NCBI GenBank assembly: GCA_002724395.1
Contig: PBOR01000016.1
Coordinates: 137,706-194,860 of the forward strand
Direction of reading: 5' to 3'
Source: Rhodospirillaceae bacterium
Lineage (GTDB): Bacteria; Pseudomonadota; Alphaproteobacteria; UBA8366
DNA: 57,155 nt
The notes beneath the pieces were generated by a model. It searched no databases and was not told where the DNA came from. It saw nothing but the letters and a program-made list of their open reading frames with translations. Shown in pieces: positions 26,415 through 35,034 of this stretch (position 1 is its first letter; each line of letters opens with the position of its first letter). Both the position numbers and the translations under genes were made by a program.

Positions 26415-27209
26415 ATGATTTTCGGCTGTACCCCATTTGATGGCCTGTCTATCAATCTTATCATCATCGTCTTAGCCATCAATTGGTTCGGATATACGTT
26501 GCGCGGCGCTTTTGGCTTTGGCGCCGGTTTGCCAATCGTTCTCTTCATGAGTCTGATCATACCACCACATCAAGCAGTGGTTCTACACGCCTCAGCGACG
26601 CTGGTTTCACAAGTCCAGCTACTACCACAAGGAGTGCGTGACGGTGATTGGAAAATTTCAAAATCACTCCTATTGGGGTTTTTCGTCTCCACCATATTTG
26701 GAGTGTTTATTTTTTCATCCCTCGAGGAAAGTCAGTTAAAAATTGCCATGGGAGTGTTATTGCTACTGGTCATCATTGCAGATATGACCGATTTACGAGG
26801 CCATATCGCTTCCAAAATAGATTTTCGCCGCGCCATTGTTCCGTTTAGTTACGCAGGTATCGCTGGCGTTATTGGTACAATCGCAGGCGGAGGAACTGGG
26901 TATTTTTTATCCGTCTACCTCAAATGGGCAACCGACAATCCCAAATCGTTCCGCGGCACTGGCCTCCTCATGTCAGTATTTTATGCAAGCTGGCGGTTTA
27001 TAGTCTTGGCAATAGCGGGATGGATTTCCTGGCAGTTATTGCTAAACGCGATAAGCCTAATTCCAGCAATTCTGCTGGGCGGCATATCTGGCCGACTTGT
27101 CTCTGAACGAATGAGCACCCCTGCCTTTTACCGAAGTGTTCAGATATTATTGATATTAGCGGCTGGGTTGCTGGTCGCCAAGGGATTAGGACTGATGCCG
27201 GAAGGCTAA
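26415..27209 (+). CDS. TSUP family permease, cluster copy 4
   Basis: A 264-residue paralogue that starts MIFGCTPFDGLS. Its motifs are RGAFGFGAGLP and AGVIGTIAGGGTGYFLS, with YLKWATDNPKSFRGT in place of YVRWA. It is the last of the four and lies two bases upstream of the first dioxygenase of the right array, so permeases and dioxygenases are almost certainly co-transcribed. Whether it imports substrates or exports products is not visible. Confidence 0.85.
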   Translation: MIFGCTPFDGLSINLIIIVLAINWFGYTLRGAFGFGAGLPIVLFMSLIIPPHQAVVLHASATLVSQVQLLPQGVRDGDWKISKSLLLGFFVSTIFGVFIFSSLEESQLKIAMGVLLLLVIIADMTDLRGHIASKIDFRRAIVPFSYAGIAGVIGTIAGGGTGYFLSVYLKWATDNPKSFRGTGLLMSVFYASWRFIVLAIAGWISWQLLLNAISLIPAILLGGISGRLVSERMSTPAFYRSVQILLILAAGLLVAKGLGLMPEG

Positions 27210-27211
27210 AG

Positions 27212-28057
27212 ATGGCGCTATCAATTACCCCACTCGGCAAAAGTTTGGGTGCAGAAGTTACTGGCCTAAATTTGTCTCGTCCACTAAGTGCTGCGGATAG
27301 GAATGCTCTTACGACTGTATTTCTCAGCCATCATCTTGTTTGCGTGCGTAGTGAAGTATTGGCCCCCAATGACTTCGTTCGGTTCGGCGCGAATTTTGGC
27401 AAGCTGCAACCTCAACTTTATCGAAACCGGTTTCATCCCGATGAGCCGCTAGTGTCTGTTATGAGAAGTGCGTTGACCAGCAAACAATTAGCTCGGCCGG
27501 ATAGAATCCGCGTCGCAGGATGGCATACAGACGATTCTTATTTCCCTGAACCGTGTAAAGCAACGCTACTGCAAGCCATTGAACTACCCGCCACGGGCGG
27601 CGCAACCCGGTTTTGCAACCTAAAAGCCGCATATGAGGCACTCGATTCCACTTTTCAGGCGCAATTAACCAATTTACATGCTGTCCATTGCTATGACACT
27701 AACCGCGCCCATGCCCGCGCGAAGGACCGTACCAACAGAGAAACACAAGAAACTGAGAATCCAGCGGTGCATCCCATTGTGCGCACTCACCCAGAGACGG
27801 GAAAGAAAAACCTCTATCTAAATTTCAACCGCATGGATCGCATTCTGGAATTGGACCAAAACGAGAGCAATGCAATACTCGACAGCCTCTTTGCCCATAT
27901 TGACCAGCAACGTTTTCACTACCATCATATATGGCAACGCGGAGATATTTTGATGTGGGATAATCGTTGTACGATGCATGCCGCCGTTCCTGATTATGAA
28001 CCGGGCGTGATGAGATTACACCATAGGATATTGTTGCGTGGAGAAGTGCCGGTTTAG
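27212..28057 (+). CDS. TauD/TfdA-family Fe(II)/2-oxoglutarate dioxygenase (right array, member 1)
   Basis: A 281-residue enzyme of the shorter right-hand clade. The ligands are H105/D107 (WHTDDSY) and H256 (WDNRCTMHAA), and the arginines R268/R272 (RLHHR) correspond to R266/R270 of E. coli TauD. Upstream of the metal site it has FHPDEP (residues 74-79), aligning with the taurine-contacting HPVY of TauD but with Glu in place of Tyr73. It lacks the RGT(S/T) before WHTD that most of its neighbours have. Member 2 also has CKAT after the metal motif (SYFPEPCKAT), so the two are sister genes. Confidence 0.9.
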   Translation: MALSITPLGKSLGAEVTGLNLSRPLSAADRNALTTVFLSHHLVCVRSEVLAPNDFVRFGANFGKLQPQLYRNRFHPDEPLVSVMRSALTSKQLARPDRIRVAGWHTDDSYFPEPCKATLLQAIELPATGGATRFCNLKAAYEALDSTFQAQLTNLHAVHCYDTNRAHARAKDRTNRETQETENPAVHPIVRTHPETGKKNLYLNFNRMDRILELDQNESNAILDSLFAHIDQQRFHYHHIWQRGDILMWDNRCTMHAAVPDYEPGVMRLHHRILLRGEVPV

Positions 28058-28092
28058 TACCAATAAAGTCCTGGCACACTGGAGGGGGATTA

Positions 28093-28935
28093 ATGGCGGT
28101 CCATATTCGTCCGTTCGACGCACCTATAGGCGTCGAGGTTTCAGGCCTCGACCTCAATGATCCATTAGGTCCTGATACGGTTAGTGAACTCACTGACGCG
28201 TTTCTCGACCGCCATGTACTTTGTATTCGTGATCAAGACATTTCAATGTCACGTTTTTTAGAAATTGCCACTGTATTCGGCACCCCTCAGGTTCAGAAAG
28301 TGAAATACTACGCCCACCCCGATACCAACCTGATTTCAGTTGTCTCACCTGAGGTTAATCGAGACAGGGAAGGCAGTAATGGCAAACCACTCGTGCGGGG
28401 CACCACCTTTCATACAGATCACTCCTATTGGCCAAAACCGTGCAAAGCAACCATGCTTCACGGGGTTCAGGTCCCATCGAAAGGAGGTGAGACAAGGTTC
28501 TGCAATATGCATCGCGCCTATGACGATCTGCCAAAAGAACTACGAAACCGTATCAACGGTTTGTGCGGCATTCACCGTATCACTGCGCGTCGCCAAAAAA
28601 CCGGGCGAATCACTTACTCTAAACAAGAATACGACGCCGGCCCAACAGGAATTCACCCTTTAGTGCGGACACATGACGAAACCGGCCGTAAGGCGGTATA
28701 TATAAATCCAAACCGAATGGATGGTATCGAAGGCTGGAACAATCAAGATAGTGACGCCCTGCTCGACGAGCTTGACCACGCCTGTATTAGGCCAGAATTC
28801 CAGTACCACCATATATGGCGCACGAACGACATACTGATCTGGGACAACCGCTCAGTCATGCATGCAGCTACTGATAATTTTAACGAACCCCGACGACTAC
28901 ATCGCATTCTATTAAAAGGAACCAAACCGATCTGA
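28093..28935 (+). CDS. TauD/TfdA-family Fe(II)/2-oxoglutarate dioxygenase (right array, member 2)
   Basis: A 280-residue enzyme with H107/D109 in TFHTDHSY, where Phe replaces the usual Trp before the iron ligand, and with H257 (WDNRSVMHAA) and R267/R271 (RRLHR). It has AHPDTN where TauD has HPVY. GGAGGGGG lies before the ATG. Its stop overlaps the start of the rhodanese gene (TGATG), which couples the two in translation. The HARITxRR-like basic stretch in the middle (residues 161-175) is not found in its neighbours. Confidence 0.9.
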   Translation: MAVHIRPFDAPIGVEVSGLDLNDPLGPDTVSELTDAFLDRHVLCIRDQDISMSRFLEIATVFGTPQVQKVKYYAHPDTNLISVVSPEVNRDREGSNGKPLVRGTTFHTDHSYWPKPCKATMLHGVQVPSKGGETRFCNMHRAYDDLPKELRNRINGLCGIHRITARRQKTGRITYSKQEYDAGPTGIHPLVRTHDETGRKAVYINPNRMDGIEGWNNQDSDALLDELDHACIRPEFQYHHIWRTNDILIWDNRSVMHAATDNFNEPRRLHRILLKGTKPI

Positions 28936-30530
28936 TGACTAAAAAAATCACCCCCGGCGACCTAAAGAATATGCTGCACGATGGCTGCGAGCTCGCACTA
29001 TTAGATGTCCGCGAAGACGGACAATTCGGCGAAGCTCATTTACTCTACGCAAACCCATGCGCCTATTCGCACTTGGAGGCACGGGTAGGTCAACGTGTGC
29101 CACGCAAATCTACGCGCACTGTACTTATAGATGAGAATGACGGCATCGCAGAAAAAGCAGCGGCGCGCCTTATAAAGCTCGGTTTCAATGATGTATCTAT
29201 TTTAAATGGCGGAGTCCAAGGCTGGGCAGACGCAGGCTACGTGATTTTTAAAGGCGTCAACGTTCCGTGCAAAGCGTTTGGTGAAGTGGTTGAGCATCAG
29301 GCCAACACACCGCGAATTCCACCAGAAGATTTAGTATCGATGGAGAAAAATGGAGAGAAATACGTAATTTTAGATGGACGGACACCGGCCGAATACGAGC
29401 GTATGAATATCCCCGGCGGCATCAGCGTGCCTAATGGCGAACTAGTCTACCGTGTCCATGACTTTGCACCAGATGCAGAAACCACCATTGTCGTCAATTG
29501 CGCCGGGCGCACACGGTCCATTATTGGCGCACAAACCCTTATCAATGCCGGTTTGCCAAATAAAATCGTTGCCTTGAAGGGAGGCACTATGGGCTGGACT
29601 TTATCAGGCTTAGAATTGGAGAACGGTGCTACACGCCGGTACGGGGATTTATCCGATGCTGCTAGAATAATTGCTGTAGAACGTGCCGCCAGAATCCAAG
29701 AAAGAATGGCAATTAAAACCGTCACAATAGAAACAGTTAATTCTTGGCAAGCAGACGATAAACAATCTTTGTTTTTACTGGATGTGCGCAGCGCAGAAGA
29801 ATATGCCGACGGGCATATGCCCGGATCTATGCATGCACCGGGTGGCCAACTGGTTCAAGCGATCGACCAATGGGTTGCTGTATTGGGCGCACGCATCGTG
29901 CTACTTGACGACCATAACAATGTTCGCGCAATCATGACCGCCCACTGGCTTAAACAAATGGGGTGGGATGTATCCGTACTCGACGGTGGTGTCGAAGCGC
30001 ACGCATCGGAGACGGGCAATATAAAACCCGAAGTACTTGGCATTGACAGGTTAGCGTTTCCGACTGTTACGGCGAAGGAACTTGCCAAATCTCTCGAAGA
30101 CGACTCTGCAATTGCCGTCGATACGGATGTCAGCTGGCTCTACAGGAAAGAGTGCTTGCCCAATTCGCTCTGGGGCAACCGGGCACGTGTCAAAGAGCTG
30201 GCAGCCAAACTACCAAAAGGTAAGCAAGTGGTACTCTATTCGGAACATGAAACTCGCGCCTGGCTTTTGGCAATTGATCTAGCTGAAATTATTACAGAGC
30301 CAATTGCCATTTTACGCGGTGGCCGGGAGAACTGGCGGGCAGAAGGACGGCCGCTCGAGGTTTCCCCAAACTCGCCAAGGGATGCGGAACAGCTTGATTT
30401 TCTGTTTTTTGTCCATGACCGCCACGACGGCAACGAACAAGCCATGCGGGACTATTTGGACTGGGAAGAAGGCCTTCCAGCGCAGATCGAAGAAGATGGC
30501 GACGCCCGTTACCAGGTATTTACGCCATAG
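28935..30530 (+). CDS. Four-domain rhodanese (sulfurtransferase) protein
   Basis: A 531-residue soluble protein built of four rhodanese-like domains (about 1-105, 125-235, 265-360 and 380-480), each with an LDVR/LDGR-type strand and a GG-W/G end (LNGGVQGW, LKGGTMGW, LDGGVEAH, LRGGRENW). Only the second keeps the catalytic Cys, C189 in NCAGRTRS. The equivalent loops read IDENDG, LDDHNN and YSEHET, so the other three are probably inactive or structural. Rhodaneses move sulfane sulfur to thiophilic acceptors such as cyanide or sulfite. It is inside the dioxygenase array and translationally coupled to member 2. Confidence 0.88.
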   Translation: MTKKITPGDLKNMLHDGCELALLDVREDGQFGEAHLLYANPCAYSHLEARVGQRVPRKSTRTVLIDENDGIAEKAAARLIKLGFNDVSILNGGVQGWADAGYVIFKGVNVPCKAFGEVVEHQANTPRIPPEDLVSMEKNGEKYVILDGRTPAEYERMNIPGGISVPNGELVYRVHDFAPDAETTIVVNCAGRTRSIIGAQTLINAGLPNKIVALKGGTMGWTLSGLELENGATRRYGDLSDAARIIAVERAARIQERMAIKTVTIETVNSWQADDKQSLFLLDVRSAEEYADGHMPGSMHAPGGQLVQAIDQWVAVLGARIVLLDDHNNVRAIMTAHWLKQMGWDVSVLDGGVEAHASETGNIKPEVLGIDRLAFPTVTAKELAKSLEDDSAIAVDTDVSWLYRKECLPNSLWGNRARVKELAAKLPKGKQVVLYSEHETRAWLLAIDLAEIITEPIAILRGGRENWRAEGRPLEVSPNSPRDAEQLDFLFFVHDRHDGNEQAMRDYLDWEEGLPAQIEEDGDARYQVFTP

Positions 30531-30533
30531 GGA

Positions 30534-30668
30534 ATGAGGTTATTGGACAGAAATGAGTTAACCGGCACTCTATCCATCATGCCAAGAGCGACCATCTCGT
30601 TTATGATCGTTGGTTGCAGCATCAAAGCAGAGTACGCGGTAACCACAGCCTGTTTAGGAGAGGTATGA
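30534..30668 (+). CDS. Possible 44-residue small protein filling the gap in the dioxygenase array
   Basis: An open frame from ATG 30534 to TGA 30666-30668 fits the gap between the rhodanese stop (ends 30530) and the next dioxygenase start (TTG 30670) almost exactly. It begins MRLLDRNELTG and has a mildly hydrophobic middle (SFMIVGCSI). AGGG lies close to the ATG. The stop is one base from the TTG, which would explain coupling to an otherwise weak start. It is not recognisable, and chance openness over 135 bases is quite possible. Confidence 0.3.
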   Translation: MRLLDRNELTGTLSIMPRATISFMIVGCSIKAEYAVTTACLGEV

Positions 30669-30669
30669 G

Positions 30670-31518
30670 TTGGCCCTAGAAATAAAAAAGCTAAGCAATT
30701 TGATGGGGGCGGAAGCAACCGGTGTAGATTTATGCAAACCAATCTCCAGCACCGAAGCTGCTAAACTCAATGATGCACTCCATGAAAATATTGTGCTCTG
30801 CATTCGAAACCAGAAGCTAGATGGCCCAAGGTTTGTTGAGGCTTGCAAGGTATTCGGCAACCTTATGCGCCAGGTGAATGAAGAGCTTTGTGACCCTGAC
30901 TTACCCGAACTTGGTAATGTCACAAGTGGTGATGTGGACCGCCACGACACTAAAGCTCGTGTAGTGCGTGGCACCAGTTGGCATTCAGATCACTCTTTTA
31001 CAGAGAAACCCCCGAGTGCAAGCATCCTATATGCAGTTAAGCTGCCATCGCGGGGTGGCAACACCAGTTTTTGTAATTTACGCGCGGCCTATAATGCACT
31101 TCCTGATGAAAAGAAAAAACAACTCCAGGGACTGAAGGCTCGCCATCAATTTCGCTGCAGCCGTGCACCCAATCACATATTTATAAAACTCAAGAACGAA
31201 GCCGACCGCATTGGCGCCTATATTTTTCCCCACCCCCTTGTACGCCAACATTTGCCTACCGGCGAAAAAACCCTCTATCTAAACCCGCAAAGGATGGAAG
31301 ATATCATCGGGCTTGAGCGCAAAGACAGCGACGCACTATTAGATGAACTGGTGGCACATTCGGAGAGCCCGGCATTTCATTGGGATCATCAATGGCAGGC
31401 GGGCGATATGCTAGTTTGGGATAATCGGTGCTCAATGCACCATGCCAATGATGATTGGCCCGTCAATGAAGAACGTTTTCTTTATAAATGTATCGTTGAG
31501 GGTGAGGTGCCAGTGTAA
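30670..31518 (+). CDS. TauD/TfdA-family Fe(II)/2-oxoglutarate dioxygenase (right array, member 3)
   Basis: A 282-residue enzyme starting at TTG 30670 (MALEIKKLSN), which aligns with the ATG of its sisters. AGGAG lies upstream and no in-frame ATG is near. The ligands are H105/D107 (WHSDHSF) and H257 (WDNRCSMHHA). The 2-oxoglutarate Arg is R269, but the residue matching the sulfonate-binding R270 of TauD is Lys273 (RFLYK), unique among the 17 copies. This, and HSDHSF instead of HTDHSY, suggests a changed substrate pocket. Confidence 0.9.
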   Translation: MALEIKKLSNLMGAEATGVDLCKPISSTEAAKLNDALHENIVLCIRNQKLDGPRFVEACKVFGNLMRQVNEELCDPDLPELGNVTSGDVDRHDTKARVVRGTSWHSDHSFTEKPPSASILYAVKLPSRGGNTSFCNLRAAYNALPDEKKKQLQGLKARHQFRCSRAPNHIFIKLKNEADRIGAYIFPHPLVRQHLPTGEKTLYLNPQRMEDIIGLERKDSDALLDELVAHSESPAFHWDHQWQAGDMLVWDNRCSMHHANDDWPVNEERFLYKCIVEGEVPV

Positions 31519-32381
31519 TGGAAATAGCAATTAATCCGCTAAGCGATGTGTTGGGCGCGGAAGTGACCGGATTTGATCTCAAAGCTGATCTCAACGCCAA
31601 TACGCTAAGGGTATTAAACGCCGCCTTGGCAAAGCACATAGTCGTTTGTATTCGCGATCAACAATTGGATGCCGATAGTTTTATCGAAGTATCCGGATAC
31701 TTCGGCCCGTTGATGAGCCACACAAACAAACATTTGGTCGACAAGGACCGGCCGGCGCTCAATTGGGTCACCAGCGAGGATCGCGATATCCATGGCACCG
31801 GCAAAATCGTATACCGCGGTACCACCTGGCACACAGATCACTCCTATATGCCAGAACCACCGAAAGCGACAATCCTTTACGCGGTAGAAGTAACATCACA
31901 GGGCGGGGACACCAGCTTCTGCAATCTCCGCAAGGCTTATGCAGCGCTACCAATTGATACCAAAAAACGGCTAGACGGCCTGCAAGCATTACATGTCTAC
32001 CAATCGAGCCGCTCACCCCGGAAAAACCAAATGGTGCTGTCGGAAGAAGAGGAGAAATCCACGCCGGATACGGTTCAGCCGTTGGTACGGTTTCATGTGG
32101 ATGCCAAAGCCCCCAACTTGTTTATGTCGACGACTAGGCTCGAGAACATAGTTGGCATGCCACGCGAAGAAAGCGATACGCTTATCGATGCTTTATTCGC
32201 CCATGCAGACGACCCACAATTCCATTACCATCATAAATGGCGGGTCGGCGATTATGTTTTATGGGACGATCGAAGTTCCATGCACCACGCGAACCCAGAT
32301 TGGGCTGAAGGCGAGAAAAGATTTTTATATCGGACAATGGTACAAGGCGAGAAACCAGTCTTAGCTAAATTTGAAGGGTAG
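31518..32381 (+). CDS. TauD/TfdA-family Fe(II)/2-oxoglutarate dioxygenase (right array, member 4)
   Basis: A 287-residue enzyme whose start overlaps the previous stop (TAATG). The ligands are H105/D107 (WHTDHSY) and H256; WDNR is WDDR here. The arginines are R268/R272 (RFLYR). It shares SEDRDIHGTGK before the metal motif with member 5, the closest pair in the array by eye. It has a short extra C-terminal tail (LAKFEG). Around residue 196 HVDAKAPNLF replaces the common HPxTGxKxLY. Confidence 0.9.
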   Translation: MEIAINPLSDVLGAEVTGFDLKADLNANTLRVLNAALAKHIVVCIRDQQLDADSFIEVSGYFGPLMSHTNKHLVDKDRPALNWVTSEDRDIHGTGKIVYRGTTWHTDHSYMPEPPKATILYAVEVTSQGGDTSFCNLRKAYAALPIDTKKRLDGLQALHVYQSSRSPRKNQMVLSEEEEKSTPDTVQPLVRFHVDAKAPNLFMSTTRLENIVGMPREESDTLIDALFAHADDPQFHYHHKWRVGDYVLWDDRSSMHHANPDWAEGEKRFLYRTMVQGEKPVLAKFEG

Positions 32382-32383
32382 AA

Positions 32384-33223
32384 ATGGCACTGGAAACGGA
32401 AAAATTAAGCGAGCATGTTGGGGTTCAGGTAAAAAGAGTGGATGCCAGTCAGCCTTTCGATAAAGAGACGTTAACGGCGGTCTATAAAGCATGGGTTGAC
32501 CATTCAGTTCTCGTGCTACGCGAGCAGGAATTGACGCCTCAACAATTCGTTGATTTCGGCCGGCAGTTTGGTAAGCCTATCGAGCAAAATCTTAAACATC
32601 TGAATGTAGAGGACTGTCCGGAACTTGCCTTTATCTCCAGCGAAGATAGAGACATTCACGGGACCGGCAAACGTATCGTCCGCGGCACCAGTTGGCACAC
32701 GGACCACTCTTACGCGGAAGTCCCACCAAAGGGCACTATGCTGTTCGGCATTGATATTCCAGAAAAGGGTGGCGATACTCAATTTACCTCAGCCGCTGCA
32801 GCCTTTGATGCGTTGCCTGACGCTCAACGCGCCCGTTTAGACGGCATGCGGTCCATCCATGCTTTTGAAAGTAGCCGCAGTCCGCGACCAATGGTCAAAC
32901 GAACGCCTGAAGAAATTGCCGCCTATCCTGGCGATGCGGAGCATCCACTCATTCGCACCAATCCAGATACCGGCCGTAAATCCATCTATGTAAACACCGT
33001 CCGTTCAGAGCGAATTCTCGATCTTCCCGATGAAGAGAGCGGAGCGTTGCTGGATGAACTTTACGCCAAAATCGGCCAAGAGGAATTCCAATACCGTCAT
33101 AAATGGCAACCTGGAGACATCGTTCTTTGGGACAATCGCAGCGTTTTACATAAAGCTAATGGTGACTATGAGGGTAAACGATTTTTGTATCGCATAATGA
33201 TCGAGGGCGATAAGCCGATTTAG
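32384..33223 (+). CDS. TauD/TfdA-family Fe(II)/2-oxoglutarate dioxygenase (right array, member 5)
   Basis: A 279-residue paralogue with H105/D107 (WHTDHSY), H256 (WDNRSVLHKA) and R266/R270 (RFLYR). The SEDRDIHGTGK loop is shared with member 4, so the two probably arose by a late duplication and then diverged in the C-terminal half. The N-terminus has VGVQVKRVD in place of the family's GAEVxGxDL. A gap of 86 bases follows, with a G-rich tract before the next gene. Confidence 0.9.
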   Translation: MALETEKLSEHVGVQVKRVDASQPFDKETLTAVYKAWVDHSVLVLREQELTPQQFVDFGRQFGKPIEQNLKHLNVEDCPELAFISSEDRDIHGTGKRIVRGTSWHTDHSYAEVPPKGTMLFGIDIPEKGGDTQFTSAAAAFDALPDAQRARLDGMRSIHAFESSRSPRPMVKRTPEEIAAYPGDAEHPLIRTNPDTGRKSIYVNTVRSERILDLPDEESGALLDELYAKIGQEEFQYRHKWQPGDIVLWDNRSVLHKANGDYEGKRFLYRIMIEGDKPI

Positions 33224-33293
33224 AAATTGCTTGCACTGAAAGGCCCGTTGCCACCATTGCCAAGGGGGAAATTCCGATTAAAGTACGAGTTCA

Positions 33294-33302
33294 GGGGGGG
33301 GG
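33294..33302 (+). repeat. Nine-G homopolymer abutting a ribosome binding site
   Basis: A run of nine G (33294-33302) runs straight into AGG and forms part of the Shine-Dalgarno region of the next dioxygenase, whose ATG is at 33310. Such tracts can change length by slippage and so alter ribosome binding. No variation can be seen in a single sequence. Confidence 0.6.
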
Positions 33303-33309
33303 AGGTTGT

Positions 33310-34158
33310 ATGAGTTTAGACGTCCGGAAACTGGGTGACGCCTTGGGAGCTGAAATTGTCGGGTTCGACTTACTTCGCGACCTCAACGAAGATACAGCAG
33401 CGGAAATCAATCACGTCTGGGCGGAAAATTGTGTGCTTTGTTTCCGTGATCAACAGAGCTTGAACCCCAAGAGCTTTCTCACCTTAGCGCGCATTTTCGG
33501 CGATGTGCAGCCACAGCTGGCTACGAGCAAAGAATATTCAGTACCAGAGGTCCCAGATGTTGGCATATTATCAAATCGACAGACCGACCCAGTATCCGGA
33601 GCCAAAATAATGCGTGGGGGTAGCTGGCACACGGACCATTCCCATTCGGCTAAACCACCTCGCGGTACAATCCTCCATGCACTTGAAATACCTGACAAAG
33701 GAGGCGACACGCTTTTTGCTAATTGCCGAACAGCCTATCATGACCTCCCTGATAATTTGAAAAAGTTTGTAGGTGACCGCAAGGCCCACCATGTTTACCT
33801 TTCAAGCCGGTCACCACGAAAAATGCCAACACTACGAGATCACGAAAAACATTTGGATAAAGGTGCTTGGCATCCTTTAGCTCGCACTCATCCGGTAACG
33901 AATGAGAAAAGTATCTACCTCAACCCTATTCGGAATGAAGCGGTTGAAGGACTAGAAACGGAACAAGGTTTCAGTTTACTGGATGACTTACTCACTCACG
34001 CTACACAGCAAAAGTACCAGTACAGCCACAAATGGCACCTCGGCGATGTGATTATCTGGGATAATCGTAGCACGCTTCATGCAGCCAACTTCGATTATGA
34101 TCAAACTCAACATCGCCTCATGCATCGAGTAATGATTGCTGGCGAAGCTACCTATTAG
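33310..34158 (+). CDS. TauD/TfdA-family Fe(II)/2-oxoglutarate dioxygenase (right array, member 6)
   Basis: A 282-residue enzyme with H107/D109 in WHTDHSH (His in place of the usual Tyr/Phe three residues after Asp), H257 (WDNRSTLHAA) and R269/R273 (RLMHR). The RGGS before the metal motif differs from RGTS. The loop at residues 68-80 (PQLATSKEYSVPE) is longer than in the neighbours. It has an unusually strong G-rich ribosome binding site, so it may be more highly translated than the rest. Confidence 0.9.
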   Translation: MSLDVRKLGDALGAEIVGFDLLRDLNEDTAAEINHVWAENCVLCFRDQQSLNPKSFLTLARIFGDVQPQLATSKEYSVPEVPDVGILSNRQTDPVSGAKIMRGGSWHTDHSHSAKPPRGTILHALEIPDKGGDTLFANCRTAYHDLPDNLKKFVGDRKAHHVYLSSRSPRKMPTLRDHEKHLDKGAWHPLARTHPVTNEKSIYLNPIRNEAVEGLETEQGFSLLDDLLTHATQQKYQYSHKWHLGDVIIWDNRSTLHAANFDYDQTQHRLMHRVMIAGEATY

Positions 34159-34175
34159 CCAAAAAGTGAGAATCC

Positions 34176-35024
34176 GTGGATTACCAAATAAAACCCTTAT
34201 CGGACAAATTAGGTGCGGAAATTAACGGCATCGACCTGCGTGTGCCCCTGGATGCCGAAACGACGACAACGATCAATAACGCTTTTGTCGATGCCGTCAT
34301 CCTGGTATTTCGAGACCAAGAATTAACCGCGCAACAGTTTTTCGACGCCGCGCAACAATTGGGTGAGCCGATGGACCAACACTTATCGCAGTATAAAGTG
34401 CCGGAATGTCCCATGGTGTCTTATGTGTCTAATCAGGAGAGGAGCGACGATGGCAAACGCAAGCTTCTCGGCAAAGCCTGGCATACGGACCATTCATTCC
34501 AACCGGAACCCCCGAAAGCGACACTGCTGCATGGTGTTGAGTTGCCAAAGCGGGGCGGAGATACTTGGTTTGCTAATATGCGCCTTGCCTATGAAGAATT
34601 ATCGCCGACGCTAAAACAGCGAGTTGACGGACTTGAAGCCATCCATGCCTACCGCGAAAGTCGTGACTATCTTACCAAAGAGGAGCGGGGGGCCGAAGCG
34701 TTAACCGATGAGGAAGAACGCGCTAATAATGTCGTCCATCCAGTAATCCGCACCCACGAAGTCACCGGCACCAAGGCGATTTATATTAATCCGCTTCGTA
34801 TTAAACGGTTTATTGGGATGAACTCCGAGGAGAGCGCCGATCTTATCGACGAATTAACCATGCATGCGACCAGCGATGATTTCACCTATCCACATTCCTG
34901 GCAGCAAGGCGATGTAATTATCTGGGACAACCGGCAAGCGATGCACCGCGTCGAGCATAATTACGATTTCGCCGAGAAACGCCTGATGCACCGCATTATT
35001 CTCAAAGGTAGAAAACCAAAATAG
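34176..35024 (+). CDS. TauD/TfdA-family Fe(II)/2-oxoglutarate dioxygenase (right array, member 7)
   Basis: A 282-residue enzyme starting at GTG 34176 (MDYQIKPLSD). The ligands are H103/D105 (WHTDHSF) and H257 (WDNRQAMHRV), with R269/R273 (RLMHR). It has LLGKAWHTD where most sisters have RGTSWHTD, and an acidic insert near residue 175-190 (KEERGAEALTDEEERA). The C-terminus ends in basic KGRKPK, unlike the acidic ends of its neighbours. Confidence 0.9.
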   Translation: MDYQIKPLSDKLGAEINGIDLRVPLDAETTTTINNAFVDAVILVFRDQELTAQQFFDAAQQLGEPMDQHLSQYKVPECPMVSYVSNQERSDDGKRKLLGKAWHTDHSFQPEPPKATLLHGVELPKRGGDTWFANMRLAYEELSPTLKQRVDGLEAIHAYRESRDYLTKEERGAEALTDEEERANNVVHPVIRTHEVTGTKAIYINPLRIKRFIGMNSEESADLIDELTMHATSDDFTYPHSWQQGDVIIWDNRQAMHRVEHNYDFAEKRLMHRIILKGRKPK

Positions 35025-35034
35025 GAATAGGCTC

